From contig JAHEER010000015.1 of assembly GCA_024640625.1 (NCBI GenBank), positions 1 to 64,000 of the forward strand: a stretch of DNA of 64,000 nucleotides, in the 5' to 3' direction. Of this stretch, positions 46,587-56,395 are shown one piece after another. The first letter of the stretch is position 1; each line of letters opens with the position of its first letter. The notes under the pieces were generated by a model. It was not told where the DNA came from. It did not search any database and saw nothing but the letters and a program-made list of their open reading frames with translations. This DNA is from Desulfobulbaceae bacterium. Its GTDB lineage: Bacteria; Desulfobacterota; Desulfobulbia; Desulfobulbales; Desulfocapsaceae. Position numbers and translations under genes: made by a program.

Positions 46587-46775
46587 CTAAAGGCGGGAGA
46601 TCGTGGTTTGCACCGCAGCACTGCAGCTGCATCCCAGATGCGAACCGCTCTGCTGACAACCCGGGGACCCGGCGGGACGGGAACGACCCGCTTTTTGTTT
46701 ACAGAAATTAAAGACCAGGGCAGCCCCCACAAAAAGGACGATGGTAAGGCCCAGGGTCGAAAGAAAAACCATCAT
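46587..46775 (-). CDS. nqrM: Small NqrM-like Cys-rich membrane protein
   Basis: This 62-aa protein has one N-terminal helix (FLSTLGLTIVLFVGAALVF) followed by a Cys-rich tail with four cysteines, including a C-x-C near the end (NFCKQ, PGCQQ, LGCSC). NqrM (DUF539) of other bacteria has the same plan, a single helix and four cysteines, follows nqrF, and is needed for assembly of the NQR iron centre. The similarity is of layout rather than of sequence, so the call is tentative. An AAGGAGC ribosome site lies seven bases before the ATG, 73 bases after nqrF. Confidence 0.6.
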   Translation of the reverse strand: MMVFLSTLGLTIVLFVGAALVFNFCKQKAGRSRPAGSPGCQQSGSHLGCSCSAAVQTTISRL

Positions 46776-46848
46776 AACTGCTCCTTGAGATTGTCTTTTA
46801 CAACAAAACTAGCCACGACTCGAAGCCCTTGCTTGGGATTCTGTAAGT

Positions 46849-48069
46849 TTAGCCGCCAAAATCGTCAAAGTGGATATTTTCCGGCTCCACACCGAGATTG
46901 TCGAGCATCTCCTGCACCGATTCGAGCATCATCGGCGGACCGCAGACATAGTAATCGATGTCCTCGGGCGCCGGGTGATCCTTGAGGTAGTTGTCGTAGA
47001 GCACGAGGTGGATGAACCCGGTGTACCCCTCCCAATTGTCTTCGGGAAGTGGCGCGCTGAGGGCCAGGTTGAAGGTAAAATTGTCGTGTTCTTTGGCCAG
47101 TTCCTCAAACTCATCCTGATAGAAGACCTCAAGCATGGAACGGCCGCCGTACCAGTATGAGACTTTGCGCGTGGTCTTCTTCCGCTTGAACAAATCGAAG
47201 ATATGGCTGCGCAGCGGTGCCATGCCGGCGCCTCCGCCTATGTACACCATCTCTCTGTCATTCTCCTGGATGAAAAAATCGCCGAAGGGGCCTGAAATAG
47301 TAACTTTGTCACCCTCCTTGAGGTTGAAAATATAGGATGAAGCCTGTCCCGGAGGAGCCGCCGGCTGACCAGGGGGAGGGCTGGCAATGCGGACGTTGAG
47401 CTTGATAATACCTCGCTCCTCGGGATAATTGGCCATCGAGTAGGCCCTGGTCACGGGGACGTAAACGTGTGATTTATACTGGAACATTCTGAACTTTCGC
47501 CAGTCGCCGAGAAACCGGTTGTCGATGTCGAAACTCTGGTAATCCAGCTCGTGGGGCGGCACCTCGATCTGGATGTAGCCGCCGGCCTTGAAATCGACGT
47601 GCTCGCCTTCCGGCAGCTTGAGCACCAGTTCCTTGATGAAGGTGGCGACATTTTCGTTCGAGGCGACAACGCACTCCCACTTTCTGGTTTCGAGCATCTC
47701 CGGCGGCACTTCGATCTTCATGCTCCGCTTCACCGGCACCTGGCAGGCGAGTCGGTATCCCTCCCGGGCCTCGCGCCGGGTGATCGCCGATTCCTCGGTG
47801 GGCAGAATGGAGCCACCTCCCTCGGTGACGATACAGCGGCACTGGGCGCAGCTGCCGCCGCCGCCGCAGGCGGAGGACAGAAAAATTCCCTGGTCGGCCA
47901 GGGTGGTCAGCAGTTTACCGCCCGGCTCGGTTTTGAGTTCCTTGTCTTCGTTGATGACAATGGAGAGATCGCCACCCGGCAGAAGCGTCTTCTTGGTGCC
48001 CACGATCAGGGCGACCAGAACGAACTGGATGGCGAGAAATATTGAAACTCCGTAAATAATTTCGTTCAT
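46849..48069 (-). CDS. nqrF: Na+-translocating NADH:quinone reductase subunit F
   Basis: This 406-aa NADH-oxidising subunit of Na+-NQR has an N-terminal membrane helix, then a 2Fe-2S ferredoxin domain with [15 protein letters not shown] and a later Cys (LACQVPV). FAD- and NAD-binding domains follow, including [11 protein letters not shown] (FAD) and [19 protein letters not shown] (NAD). It starts the electron path NADH-FAD-2Fe2S to the membrane subunits. It is the last of the six core nqr genes, 40 bases after nqrE. Confidence 0.97.
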   Translation of the reverse strand: MNEIIYGVSIFLAIQFVLVALIVGTKKTLLPGGDLSIVINEDKELKTEPGGKLLTTLADQGIFLSSACGGGGSCAQCRCIVTEGGGSILPTEESAITRREAREGYRLACQVPVKRSMKIEVPPEMLETRKWECVVASNENVATFIKELVLKLPEGEHVDFKAGGYIQIEVPPHELDYQSFDIDNRFLGDWRKFRMFQYKSHVYVPVTRAYSMANYPEERGIIKLNVRIASPPPGQPAAPPGQASSYIFNLKEGDKVTISGPFGDFFIQENDREMVYIGGGAGMAPLRSHIFDLFKRKKTTRKVSYWYGGRSMLEVFYQDEFEELAKEHDNFTFNLALSAPLPEDNWEGYTGFIHLVLYDNYLKDHPAPEDIDYYVCGPPMMLESVQEMLDNLGVEPENIHFDDFGG

Positions 48070-48109
48070 CCGATTACTACCGTATGTTGGTGTTTCATTG
48101 ATTCATTCA

Positions 48110-48715
48110 TTAAAAACTGATGCCGGCAAAACCCATGAAAGCCATGGCCATCAAGCCGGCGGAAATAAATGTCATGCCGAGCCCTCGAAGCCCTTTGGGC
48201 GAGTCGGCGTATTCTGATTTTTCCCTGATGGCGGCCAGCAGAATCACGGCCATCATGAAACCGCCCCCGGCCCCGATTCCATAAGCCGTACTCTCGAGAA
48301 AGGTGTAATCCCGCTCGACCATGAACAGCGATGCGCCAAGGATCGCGCAATTAACCGTCAGCAGCGGCAGAAAGATGCCAAGGGTGTTGTAGAGCGCCGG
48401 CACGAACTTGTCGAGCACCATCTCGAGAATCTGGACCACGGCGGCGATGGTGGCGATATAGATCATCAGCCCGAGAAAAGTAAGATCTATTTCCGGCTGA
48501 CCGAGCCAGTCCAGAGCCCCTTCCTTGAGCACCGTATTGAGCAGAAAGTTATTCAGCGGCACCGTGAGAGCGGTCAGCACCACCACCGCCAAGCCAAGTC
48601 CCACAGCCGAGGTGACCTTTTTGGAAATGGCCAGAAAGGTGCACATGCCGAGGAAAAAGCTGAGTGGCAGGTTCTCGATGAACAGCGATCTGAAAATGAT
48701 GTCGAGATAATGCAT
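48110..48715 (-). CDS. nqrE: Na+-NQR subunit E
   Basis: This is the 201-aa six-helix subunit E of Na+-NQR (RnfA family). The intramembrane Cys-containing half-helix regions are visible as [15 protein letters not shown] and [15 protein letters not shown]; with NqrD they hold the iron centre that accepts electrons across the membrane. The start overlaps the nqrD stop by one base. The length is normal. Confidence 0.97.
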   Translation of the reverse strand: MHYLDIIFRSLFIENLPLSFFLGMCTFLAISKKVTSAVGLGLAVVVLTALTVPLNNFLLNTVLKEGALDWLGQPEIDLTFLGLMIYIATIAAVVQILEMVLDKFVPALYNTLGIFLPLLTVNCAILGASLFMVERDYTFLESTAYGIGAGGGFMMAVILLAAIREKSEYADSPKGLRGLGMTFISAGLMAMAFMGFAGISF

Positions 48716-49338
48716 TATTGACTCTCCTGCTGCTCTGGATCATAGGTGCGGATCAGCCAGATCAGCAGCGCGATAAGAAAGAAGCCGCTGGCCGGCAGGA
48801 CCAGCATGCCGTTTGGTACGTACCAGCCGCCGTTGCTTACCGTGGTAAATATAGTGTAGCCAAAAATGGTGCCGGCCCCAAACAGTTCCCTTATCAGGGC
48901 GACGCTCATCAGGATGAAGCTGTAGCCGAGACCATTGCCGATGCCGTCTATGAAGCTCGGGATCGGCGGGTTGGACATGGCGAACCCTTCGGCCCGGCCC
49001 ATGATGATGCAGTTGGTGATGATCAGTCCGACAAAGATCGAAAGCTGTTTGGACAGCTCATAGAAAAAGGCCTGGAGGATCTGGTCAACCAGGATTACCA
49101 GGGTGGCGATGACCATGATCTGCAAACCGATTCTGACCGTGTTTGGTATCTGGTAGCGTACTATGGAAATGGTCAGACTCGAAAAGGCGGTCACCAGCGT
49201 CACGCAGATCGACATGACCAGCGCCGTGGACATCTGGCCAGTAACTGCCAGAGCCGAGCAGATGCCGAGCACCAGCAGGGCGATCGGATTTCGTTGAAAT
49301 ATGGAGCGGACGAGAAGTTCCTTACTGCTTTCAGCCAT
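48715..49338 (-). CDS. nqrD: Na+-NQR subunit D
   Basis: This is the 207-aa six-helix subunit D of Na+-NQR (RnfE family). Cys-containing half-helices similar to those of NqrE occur in [13 protein letters not shown] and [18 protein letters not shown], the pair coordinating the shared membrane Fe/FeS site. The start overlaps the nqrC stop by eight bases. Together with NqrB and NqrE it forms the sodium-moving membrane core. Confidence 0.97.
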   Translation of the reverse strand: MAESSKELLVRSIFQRNPIALLVLGICSALAVTGQMSTALVMSICVTLVTAFSSLTISIVRYQIPNTVRIGLQIMVIATLVILVDQILQAFFYELSKQLSIFVGLIITNCIIMGRAEGFAMSNPPIPSFIDGIGNGLGYSFILMSVALIRELFGAGTIFGYTIFTTVSNGGWYVPNGMLVLPASGFFLIALLIWLIRTYDPEQQESQ

Positions 49339-50113
49339 TGAGTCCTCCGTTTTTTAACTGCTCGAAAAACGGTTTGAATCCGTGCTCTCCGAACCAGAAC
49401 TGCATCATCGAATCGACTCCCTGGGTGGTGATGGTCGCACCGGAGAGGCCGTCGATCTGATGGGTCTGTTCTTCGGGGCTGGACTGGGTTCCGCTTTTGA
49501 CTACTGAGAGTGCCAGCTGGTCAGACTGATCGTAGAGTGTTTTGTCCTGCCAGCCCTTCTGCCAGCGCGGGTTTTCCACCTCTCCGCCGAGGCCCGGGGT
49601 CTCCCCGTGTTCGTAGAAGGAGACACCGCGAATGGTGTTCAGGTCGGCATCGATTGCCACATAGGCGTACAGGGTCGACCAGAGCCCCTTGCCTCGGACG
49701 GGCAGTACGACCTGCTCGAAACTGTCGCCGTCCTTGACCAGGTAGACCAACGAGTATTTTTCCTGACGCCTGAGGCCGGCGATATCGGTGTCGGCATCAA
49801 GCGCGCGGCCATTCTCATCGCTCATGGCCGCATCGAGTTGGTCAAAGGCAAAAGGGTCTATGTCGGGATCGTCGACAAAGGTTCCGGTAGCCAGATCGAC
49901 GAGCCTGGTCTCGATCGAGGAGAATTGCTCTTCAACTCCCATGTCGGGCTGGTAAAGCCCGGCAGCGTTGAGAATATTCTTCTTCTGATTGAGGGTTTTA
50001 TTAACCGTCTGGTAGGGCTCGAGTCCCACCGCTGCGGCAGCCACCAGGGCCGAGCAGGCGAAGGCGAGCACCAGCACCGAGTAGAACGGTTTGAGAGGAT
50101 GTTCCTTAGCCAT
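49331..50113 (-). CDS. nqrC: Na+-NQR subunit C, covalent FMN carrier
   Basis: This 260-aa subunit has one N-terminal membrane helix and a periplasmic FMN-binding domain. The Thr of [17 protein letters not shown] is the site for covalent FMN attachment by the ApbE-type flavin transferase encoded at the front of this operon. It overlaps nqrB by eight bases and nqrD similarly, which shows tight translational coupling. Confidence 0.97.
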   Translation of the reverse strand: MAKEHPLKPFYSVLVLAFACSALVAAAAVGLEPYQTVNKTLNQKKNILNAAGLYQPDMGVEEQFSSIETRLVDLATGTFVDDPDIDPFAFDQLDAAMSDENGRALDADTDIAGLRRQEKYSLVYLVKDGDSFEQVVLPVRGKGLWSTLYAYVAIDADLNTIRGVSFYEHGETPGLGGEVENPRWQKGWQDKTLYDQSDQLALSVVKSGTQSSPEEQTHQIDGLSGATITTQGVDSMMQFWFGEHGFKPFFEQLKNGGLNG

Positions 50114-51314
50114 TGCGAACGAGCCTCCTTCTTACATTGGCGCGAACCACCAAATAATCGAAAAACGGGGCAAACACGTTACCCAGCAGAATCGCCAGCA
50201 TGACGGCCTCCGGATAGGCGGGGTTTGCCACCCGGATGAAAATCGTCAGAAAGCCGATCAGCAGGCCGTACATCCACTGCCCCGAAAAGGTCTGGGCTGC
50301 AGACACCGGGTCGGTGGCCATGAACACCAAACCGAAGGCGAAGCCGCCGAAGACGAGATGGTAATGCACCGGCAGGGCGTACATCGGATTGGTTGGATCC
50401 GGCACCAGATTGAAGGCCATGGCGGTGACCACAGCGCCGACCAGCATCGACAGCATGATTCGCCAGGAAGCCACACCGGTGGCCAGCATCAGGGCGGCAC
50501 CCAAGAGACAGGCCAGAACCGACGTCTCGCCCATGGATCCGGGAATGGTGCCGATAAAAGCCTGAAACCAGGAATAGTCGAGTGAGGCCAGCAGGTTGGC
50601 CGGATCAGCCTGGGGCAGGGCAGTCAGCGCGGTGGCGCTCGAGTATCCGTCCACCGCCGTCCAGACCTTGTCGCCGGTCATCTGGGCCGGATAGGCGAAG
50701 TAGATGAAGGCCCGGCTGGACAGGGCGGGGTTCATGAAGTTTCTGCCGACTCCGCCGAACACTTCCTTGGCGAAGACCACCCCGAAACTGGTGCCGACCG
50801 CGACCTGCCAGAGCGGGATGGTTGGCGGCAGGGTCAGCGGCAGCAGCAGACTGGTGACCAGAAAGGCCTCGGAAAACTCATGCCCCCTGATCAGGTTGAA
50901 GAGCGCTTCCCAGATGGAGCCGACGATGACCACGACCAGGTAGATCGGAAAAAAATAGAGCGAGCCGTGCACCACGTTTGAGATCAGCGATTGGGGATTG
51001 ACGCCAATCAGGCCCATGATCGCTCCACGCCAGCCGTCCGGCATCGCCCCGATTTCGACCAGCACCAGGTTGGCCTGATAACCGGTGTTCCACAGGGCCA
51101 TCAGCGTGCAGGGCACCAGCGCGATGATGACCGTGATCATTATTCGTTTGAGATCGACTGCATCGCGCACGTGGGGTGCGGCCGGGGTCGACTTGGTGGT
51201 CGAAAAGAGAAATGAGTCGAAGGCCTCGTAGAGCGGGTAGAGGCTTTTAAATCTTCCACCCTCTTCGAAATGGGGCTTAATGTCGAGGAAGTATTTACTT
51301 AATTTGTTAAACAT
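50106..51314 (-). CDS. nqrB: Na+-NQR subunit B
   Basis: This is the 402-aa membrane subunit B, with about ten helices, that carries riboflavin and a second covalent FMN and contains the main sodium path. The FMN attachment threonine is expected in VDGYSSATALTALP, the SxAT-type site. RGHEFSEAFLVTSLLLPLTLPPTIPLWQ is the conserved loop region. The length is near that of other NqrB proteins. It starts 16 bases after nqrA. Confidence 0.97.
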   Translation of the reverse strand: MFNKLSKYFLDIKPHFEEGGRFKSLYPLYEAFDSFLFSTTKSTPAAPHVRDAVDLKRIMITVIIALVPCTLMALWNTGYQANLVLVEIGAMPDGWRGAIMGLIGVNPQSLISNVVHGSLYFFPIYLVVVIVGSIWEALFNLIRGHEFSEAFLVTSLLLPLTLPPTIPLWQVAVGTSFGVVFAKEVFGGVGRNFMNPALSSRAFIYFAYPAQMTGDKVWTAVDGYSSATALTALPQADPANLLASLDYSWFQAFIGTIPGSMGETSVLACLLGAALMLATGVASWRIMLSMLVGAVVTAMAFNLVPDPTNPMYALPVHYHLVFGGFAFGLVFMATDPVSAAQTFSGQWMYGLLIGFLTIFIRVANPAYPEAVMLAILLGNVFAPFFDYLVVRANVRRRLVRNG

Positions 51315-51330
51315 AATTTACTATTGAGTA

Positions 51331-52680
51331 TCATCCTTCCTCTTCAATGGAGGTCAGCGTTTGACGAAGCATGGGAGCGAAATCATTTTTACCGGGATCA
51401 ACATAGGAGCACAGCGCCAGGTCTTCCTCAATCAGTTCCAGACAGCCGAGTTCTTTGGCTTTCTCTGTATTGCCCGAGGCCAGGCTCTTGAGGAAATAAA
51501 TCGGAACGAAGTCAAGCGGCATCACCTTCTCATAAGATCCCAACGGGAAGATTGCTCTGTTGCCGCCCCAGACCGCAGTGTTGAAAGGAACTTTGTCTGG
51601 TTTGGTGAAGGCGGTCAAAAAGGCCCGTGACACCGAAAAACGATCGTTTCCGAGACGCAGCCAGCCGAACAACTGGCGGCCGTCGCCTTCGGGCAGGCAG
51701 CTTATCAACTGATGATAGCGACCGAGAAAACCGCGCAGGGGATCCGCCTGCCTGCCATCGAGAATGGAGCCGGAAACGAGCCTGCCCTCGACTCCATTTC
51801 TCAATTCATTCCGGCATAATTCAGCGATTGAAGCGCCGAGAATTGTTTCCACGTGACGGGGGGTATCGAAGCAGGGACCGCCCAGGGCCACCACCCTCTC
51901 GCTGCAGAGCTTACCGGTTCTCAGCAGTCCGCCGAGGCCGCAGACGTCCTGGGCGCCGATGTGCCAGACCGTCTTGAACTCGCTGACCGGATCGATGAAA
52001 TGTATATGGGTGGAAGGCAGCCCGGCCGGATGAGGGCCTTCAAAGACGACCTCCTCCACCTGGCTGGCAAGCGCCTCGAGACCGGTGAGATCTCCCGCAT
52101 GACAAATATATATGGGTTTACTGATGAAGGATGCCAGCGCCTGCATACCGAGTAGAAAATCATCTTTTCTGTGGTCGATGACGGCTTTCATGTCTGGCCC
52201 CACCGGCGAGCTGTCCATGGCCGTGACAAACAGCGAGGCGGGCTCGCTGTCAATCGGCGGGATTTTGCCGTAGGGCCTGGTTCGCAGTGCGGTCCAGAGG
52301 CCCGAGTCGATCAGCACTTTACGCAGACCTTCCGGGCCGAGGTCGGCGGGGTCCGTGCCGGCCTCGCAAAAGCTCAGGCGCTCACCTTCAGCAACTCGAA
52401 TCACCAGAGATTCAAATTTACGCTTTGCGCCCCGGTTGACAGCCACGACCTCGCCGCTGGCAGGTGCCGTGAACATCACCCCTTCGTTCTTTTTGTCGGA
52501 AAACAGCGGTTGCCCACAGGCTACCTGGTCGCCGACCGCTACCAGCATGGTCGGCTTCATGCCAATGTAGTCGTCGCCAACCAGAGCCACGTGCTCGACG
52601 GGAGCTGCCGGGGAAATCGTAGAATCGGGTGAGCCGTCAATGGGAAGATCGAGGCCTTTGTCTATGGTTATTCTTCTCAT
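51331..52680 (-). CDS. nqrA: Na+-NQR subunit A
   Basis: This is the 449-aa cytoplasmic subunit A, which has no cofactor and holds the ubiquinone end of the complex. It has the N-terminal GLDLPIDGSPDSTI-type region, GDQVACGQPLFSDKKNEGVMFTAPASGEVVAVNRGAKR, and the Rnf-like SLBB region. It begins one base after the apbE stop, placing apbE and nqr in one transcript. Confidence 0.96.
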   Translation of the reverse strand: MRRITIDKGLDLPIDGSPDSTISPAAPVEHVALVGDDYIGMKPTMLVAVGDQVACGQPLFSDKKNEGVMFTAPASGEVVAVNRGAKRKFESLVIRVAEGERLSFCEAGTDPADLGPEGLRKVLIDSGLWTALRTRPYGKIPPIDSEPASLFVTAMDSSPVGPDMKAVIDHRKDDFLLGMQALASFISKPIYICHAGDLTGLEALASQVEEVVFEGPHPAGLPSTHIHFIDPVSEFKTVWHIGAQDVCGLGGLLRTGKLCSERVVALGGPCFDTPRHVETILGASIAELCRNELRNGVEGRLVSGSILDGRQADPLRGFLGRYHQLISCLPEGDGRQLFGWLRLGNDRFSVSRAFLTAFTKPDKVPFNTAVWGGNRAIFPLGSYEKVMPLDFVPIYFLKSLASGNTEKAKELGCLELIEEDLALCSYVDPGKNDFAPMLRQTLTSIEEEG

Positions 52681-52681
52681 T

Positions 52682-53713
52682 TCAGCTGAAGAACCCCTTT
52701 GTCTGATATCGGTTCATGTCTTTATCTATCAAGTAGCCTTCGCAGTCCGGAAGAGTTTCCAGCAGGGCGATGGATTGGTCAGGATCGAGGACCATGGCGG
52801 CAGTGGCGAGACCGTCGGCCCAGGCAACAGTGGGGGCGATTATGGAACTTGAAGCGGTGCGGACGGGAGAGAAGCCGGTGCGGGGATCGATGATATGATG
52901 AATTTTTTTATCGTCGGTGAAATATTGCATGTAATCGCCGGAAGTGGCGATTGCCCGGTCACTCATTTCAATGGTTGTCATTTTTTTCAGATCGTCGCTC
53001 CGCGGGTTTCTGATACCTATCTTCCACGGTTTTCCATCATAGCGATAGCCAACCACCATCAGGTCGCCACCGGCTTCGATGAAGGCGTTGCCAAACCCCA
53101 AACGCTGCAGAACTTCTATGCCCCTGTCTACGATGTAGCCTTTGGCAACCGCATCCAGGGTGGCCGTCACACCAGGTGTGGAGTACTTCACCGTGGTATC
53201 ATTCTCAACAACAATATGTCTGTAGTCGACCACTTGCAAAATTTCTTTTACTTTTTGTTGGTCGGGAAGTTTTCCGGTCTTCCTAACCTCTTTAAAGAGT
53301 CCGACGAGGGGCAGAACGGTGGGGTCGAAGGCCCCGTCAGTGAGTTCACTGAGTTCAATGGCGAGTTTGAAGACCTCGACCAGTTCCTGCGGCGCGTCGT
53401 TGAGCGATCCAAAACGATTGAGCTCCGACAACGGGCTGTCGGACACATAGGTGCTCATCATCATCGAAAGCGTTTCCATCCGCTCGATGCAGGCCTCTAT
53501 GCCTTGCCGGCAGGAACCTTCGTCTTCACCGCAGACCACCAGATTGACAATTGTGCCCATCATCGGCTGGCTGTGGCGTACCGGCTTGAGCCTGCCGCGC
53601 GGCCGCACTCCGAGGTAGCCGATGATGCCCACCGCCGCGCTGACAGCGGCCAGCTGCAACAACCGTCTTCTGGTAAATCCTTGTTCAGATGCGAGAATGG
53701 CAGAGCTGTTCAT
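52682..53713 (-). CDS. apbE: FAD:protein FMN transferase (ApbE), first gene of the nqr operon
   Basis: This 343-aa ApbE-family protein covalently attaches FMN to threonines of NqrB and NqrC in the periplasm. The signal has a twin-arginine-like TRRRLLQLAAV, which fits periplasmic export in a folded state or anchoring. FAD-binding regions are HSQPMMGTIVNLV, TLDAVAKGYIVDRGIEVL and NAFIEAGGDLMVVG, and a catalytic acid region is visible as HHIIDPRTGFSPVRTASS. Its position ahead of nqrA makes co-expression with its target proteins direct. Confidence 0.94.
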   Translation of the reverse strand: MNSSAILASEQGFTRRRLLQLAAVSAAVGIIGYLGVRPRGRLKPVRHSQPMMGTIVNLVVCGEDEGSCRQGIEACIERMETLSMMMSTYVSDSPLSELNRFGSLNDAPQELVEVFKLAIELSELTDGAFDPTVLPLVGLFKEVRKTGKLPDQQKVKEILQVVDYRHIVVENDTTVKYSTPGVTATLDAVAKGYIVDRGIEVLQRLGFGNAFIEAGGDLMVVGYRYDGKPWKIGIRNPRSDDLKKMTTIEMSDRAIATSGDYMQYFTDDKKIHHIIDPRTGFSPVRTASSSIIAPTVAWADGLATAAMVLDPDQSIALLETLPDCEGYLIDKDMNRYQTKGFFS

Positions 53714-53813
53714 CGTCGACCCGGTCGCGGAAAGCGCAGAAGTGAGAGAAATGAATGGAAGGCCATTGTTTATTCCCTTAACAAGAAGAGATTCAATTTA
53801 AAAATTCCGCCAA

Positions 53814-53842
53814 ACTATAAACACTCTCTCCTGACCGGGCAA
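53814..53842 (-). promoter_or_regulatory. Candidate sigma-70 promoter of the apbE-nqr operon
   Basis: On the minus strand TTGCCC (53842-53837) and TATAGT (53819-53814) are separated by 17 bases, with about 100 bases of leader before the apbE ATG. The -10 is a good match and the -35 is moderate. Confidence 0.45.
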
Positions 53843-53998
53843 AACAAAGATGCAGATCCGGAAAGTGAAAGCGGTTGACAAACCCGTCCTGAATGAAATC
53901 ATTATGAGAGAACAGGGTGCGCATACCGGAGGGGGACCAATTGCAAAATCCGACTCTGAGCCCTCAACGCCTACAACCATCAGCCAGCGAGGTGTTTT

Positions 53999-56395
53999 GT
54001 GGAAGCCAATCGAGCGTATGAAAAACTGGGACTGTTCTACCTGGGGAAGGAACTGCCGATCGGGGAGCAGGCATCGACCGGGCTGCCCCTGCTCTACAAG
54101 AGCAAAAACCTGACCACCCACGGGGTCATCATCGGCATGACCGGAAGCGGCAAAACAGGCTTGGGAATAGGATTGATCGAGGAGGCCATCATGGATGAGG
54201 TACCGTCGATCATTATTGATCCCAAGGGTGACATGGCCAATCTGCTGCTCACCTTTCCGGCTCTTGACCCTGCAGATTTTGAGCCCTGGATAGATCCGGC
54301 GGAGGCTTCGAGGAAAAACCTTTCAGTGGCCCAGATGGCTGAGAAGACGGCTTCCGACTGGCGCCAGGGGCTTGAGTCCTGGGGGCAGAGTGGTGAGCGC
54401 ATCGGCAGGATGCGGGCAAAATCGACGGTCACCGTCTATACGCCCGGCTCCAGCGCCGGTATACCCGTCTCCATAATGGCGAGCTTTGCAGCCCCGGCTG
54501 AGGATGCGCTGCAGGATCAGGACAGCCTCAACGCCCTGGTCGGCTCCACCGCCACCAGTCTGCTTGCGCTGGTCGATATCGATGGGGATCCGCTGACCAG
54601 TCGGGAGCATATTCTGATCTCTTCGATTCTTCTGCACCATTGGAGAAAGGGCGAGGATCTGTCGCTGGAGACGCTGATCGGGGCCATTGTCAATCCCCCG
54701 TTCGACAAGGTTGGCGTTTTCGGTCTCAGCAGTTTTTTCCCTCAGGCTGACAGAATGAAGCTGGCCATGCTGCTCAACAACGTCATCGCCAGTCCCAGCT
54801 TCGGTTCCTGGTTGCAGGGTCAACCGCTTGACATACAGAAAATTCTCTACGGCGAAGACGGCCGGCCTCACACGGCGATCTTTTCGATTGCCCATCTCAG
54901 CGAAACCGAGCGGATGTTTTTTGTCACCCTGCTGCTCAATGCGATGATTGGCTGGATGAGGCGACAACAGGGCACTTCGTCGTTAAAGGCGCTGCTCTAC
55001 ATGGATGAGATTTTCGGCTATTTCCCGCCCACCACCAATCCGCCCTCGAAAAAACCGATGCTGCTGCTGCTCAAACAGGCCAGAGCCTACGGTATCGGGG
55101 TGGTGCTTGCCACCCAGAATCCGGTTGATCTCGATTACAAGGGTCTGTCCAACATCGGCACCTGGTTCGTCGGCCGCCTGCAGACCACCCAGGATCAGGA
55201 CCGGGTTCTCGAAGGCATTGTCGGCGCCAGCGACGGTGCCCTCAACCGCCCCCTGGTGAGGGAGCTGCTCTCGGACATGAAGGGCCGGCAGTTTCTGCTC
55301 ACCTCGGCCCACCTCGACGAACCGCTGTTGTTCGAAACCCGCTGGGTCATGTCCTATCTGAAAGGACCGATCAGCCTGCAGGATATCGACCGTCTCGTGG
55401 AAGACCGTCCCCGCGCCGCAGATGAAGCGGAGCCGGTCCGGGGTCCAGGCGGACAACCCGGGGCGCTGTTGTCAAGTCCGCCGATTCTCGCCGAAGGGAT
55501 CGACCAGCGCTACCACCTGCTCAATGTCTATGCCGAAGACTTTGGTTTTGAACCATGGCTGGCGGCCACCGCCTCGGTGCGTTTTTACAACGCTTCTCGA
55601 AATATCGATGAGCTCACCCAGGTAAATGTACGCCTCTCTCTCGACGAATCGTTCGATGCCCCGGACTGGCAAGACGCGGAACCCTCGGAGGCCGAATTGG
55701 AGTCCTGCCCCGAGAGCGCACCGGAGGGCAGCAGCTTCCAGCCTCTGCCCCAGATCTTCTCAGCCCTGAAAAACTTCAAAGGCTGGGAAAAGGATCTTGC
55801 CAACCACCTTTACCAGACCCAGCGGCTTCACCTGCTTCGCGTCCCCTCGCTCAAGATGGAGTCGAGACCGGGGGAAACGGAAGCCGAGTTTCAGGTCCGT
55901 ATCGCCGATCGGTTGAGAGAAGACAAGGAGGCGGCGGTCGAGAAACTGGCGGGTAAATTCCAGGTGAAAAAAGAGCGGCTTGCCATGAAGCTGGACAGCG
56001 CCTATGCCAAGTTGGAAAAAGAAGAAAGTGACGTGTCGACCAAGACCACCGATACCATCATCAGTTTCGGTACTGCGGTGCTCGGTGCCTTTATGGGCCG
56101 CAAAAGATTGTCTTCAACCACCATGACCAGGACCGCCAGCGGTATCAGAAAAGCCGGCAGAATCGGTAAGGAAAAAGATGATGTCCGGCGGGCTGAGGAA
56201 CTGGTCGCCCGGCTCGAACAGGAACTCGAAGAACTCGAGTCCGAGCAGAGCCAGGCGCTGGAGGAACTGGCCGACTCTTATAACCCGGCCCTGGTAGAGA
56301 CCGAGACCTTCGCCGTCAAACCGCGACGCAGCGACATCTTCGACGTTCGCGTCTGTCTGCTCTGGGAGATGGTGCACCCACCTATTACTGGCTAG
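53999..56395 (+). CDS. HerA-like P-loop ATPase with C-terminal coiled coil
   Basis: This 798-aa ATPase has a Walker A GMTGSGKTGLGIG at about residue 45, a Walker B-like aspartate region IIIDPKGDMANLLL at about residue 72, and the later LLYMDEIFGYFPP and VVLATQNPVDLDYKGLSNIGTWFVGRL, which are characteristic of the HerA/FtsK-like DNA-translocase superfamily. The C-terminal 200 residues are charged, with a predicted coiled coil (ELVARLEQELEELESEQSQALEEL). The start is GTG at 53999. No nuclease such as NurA is adjacent. It may translocate DNA or protein complexes, but its role is unknown. Confidence 0.82.
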   Translation: MEANRAYEKLGLFYLGKELPIGEQASTGLPLLYKSKNLTTHGVIIGMTGSGKTGLGIGLIEEAIMDEVPSIIIDPKGDMANLLLTFPALDPADFEPWIDPAEASRKNLSVAQMAEKTASDWRQGLESWGQSGERIGRMRAKSTVTVYTPGSSAGIPVSIMASFAAPAEDALQDQDSLNALVGSTATSLLALVDIDGDPLTSREHILISSILLHHWRKGEDLSLETLIGAIVNPPFDKVGVFGLSSFFPQADRMKLAMLLNNVIASPSFGSWLQGQPLDIQKILYGEDGRPHTAIFSIAHLSETERMFFVTLLLNAMIGWMRRQQGTSSLKALLYMDEIFGYFPPTTNPPSKKPMLLLLKQARAYGIGVVLATQNPVDLDYKGLSNIGTWFVGRLQTTQDQDRVLEGIVGASDGALNRPLVRELLSDMKGRQFLLTSAHLDEPLLFETRWVMSYLKGPISLQDIDRLVEDRPRAADEAEPVRGPGGQPGALLSSPPILAEGIDQRYHLLNVYAEDFGFEPWLAATASVRFYNASRNIDELTQVNVRLSLDESFDAPDWQDAEPSEAELESCPESAPEGSSFQPLPQIFSALKNFKGWEKDLANHLYQTQRLHLLRVPSLKMESRPGETEAEFQVRIADRLREDKEAAVEKLAGKFQVKKERLAMKLDSAYAKLEKEESDVSTKTTDTIISFGTAVLGAFMGRKRLSSTTMTRTASGIRKAGRIGKEKDDVRRAEELVARLEQELEELESEQSQALEELADSYNPALVETETFAVKPRRSDIFDVRVCLLWEMVHPPITG

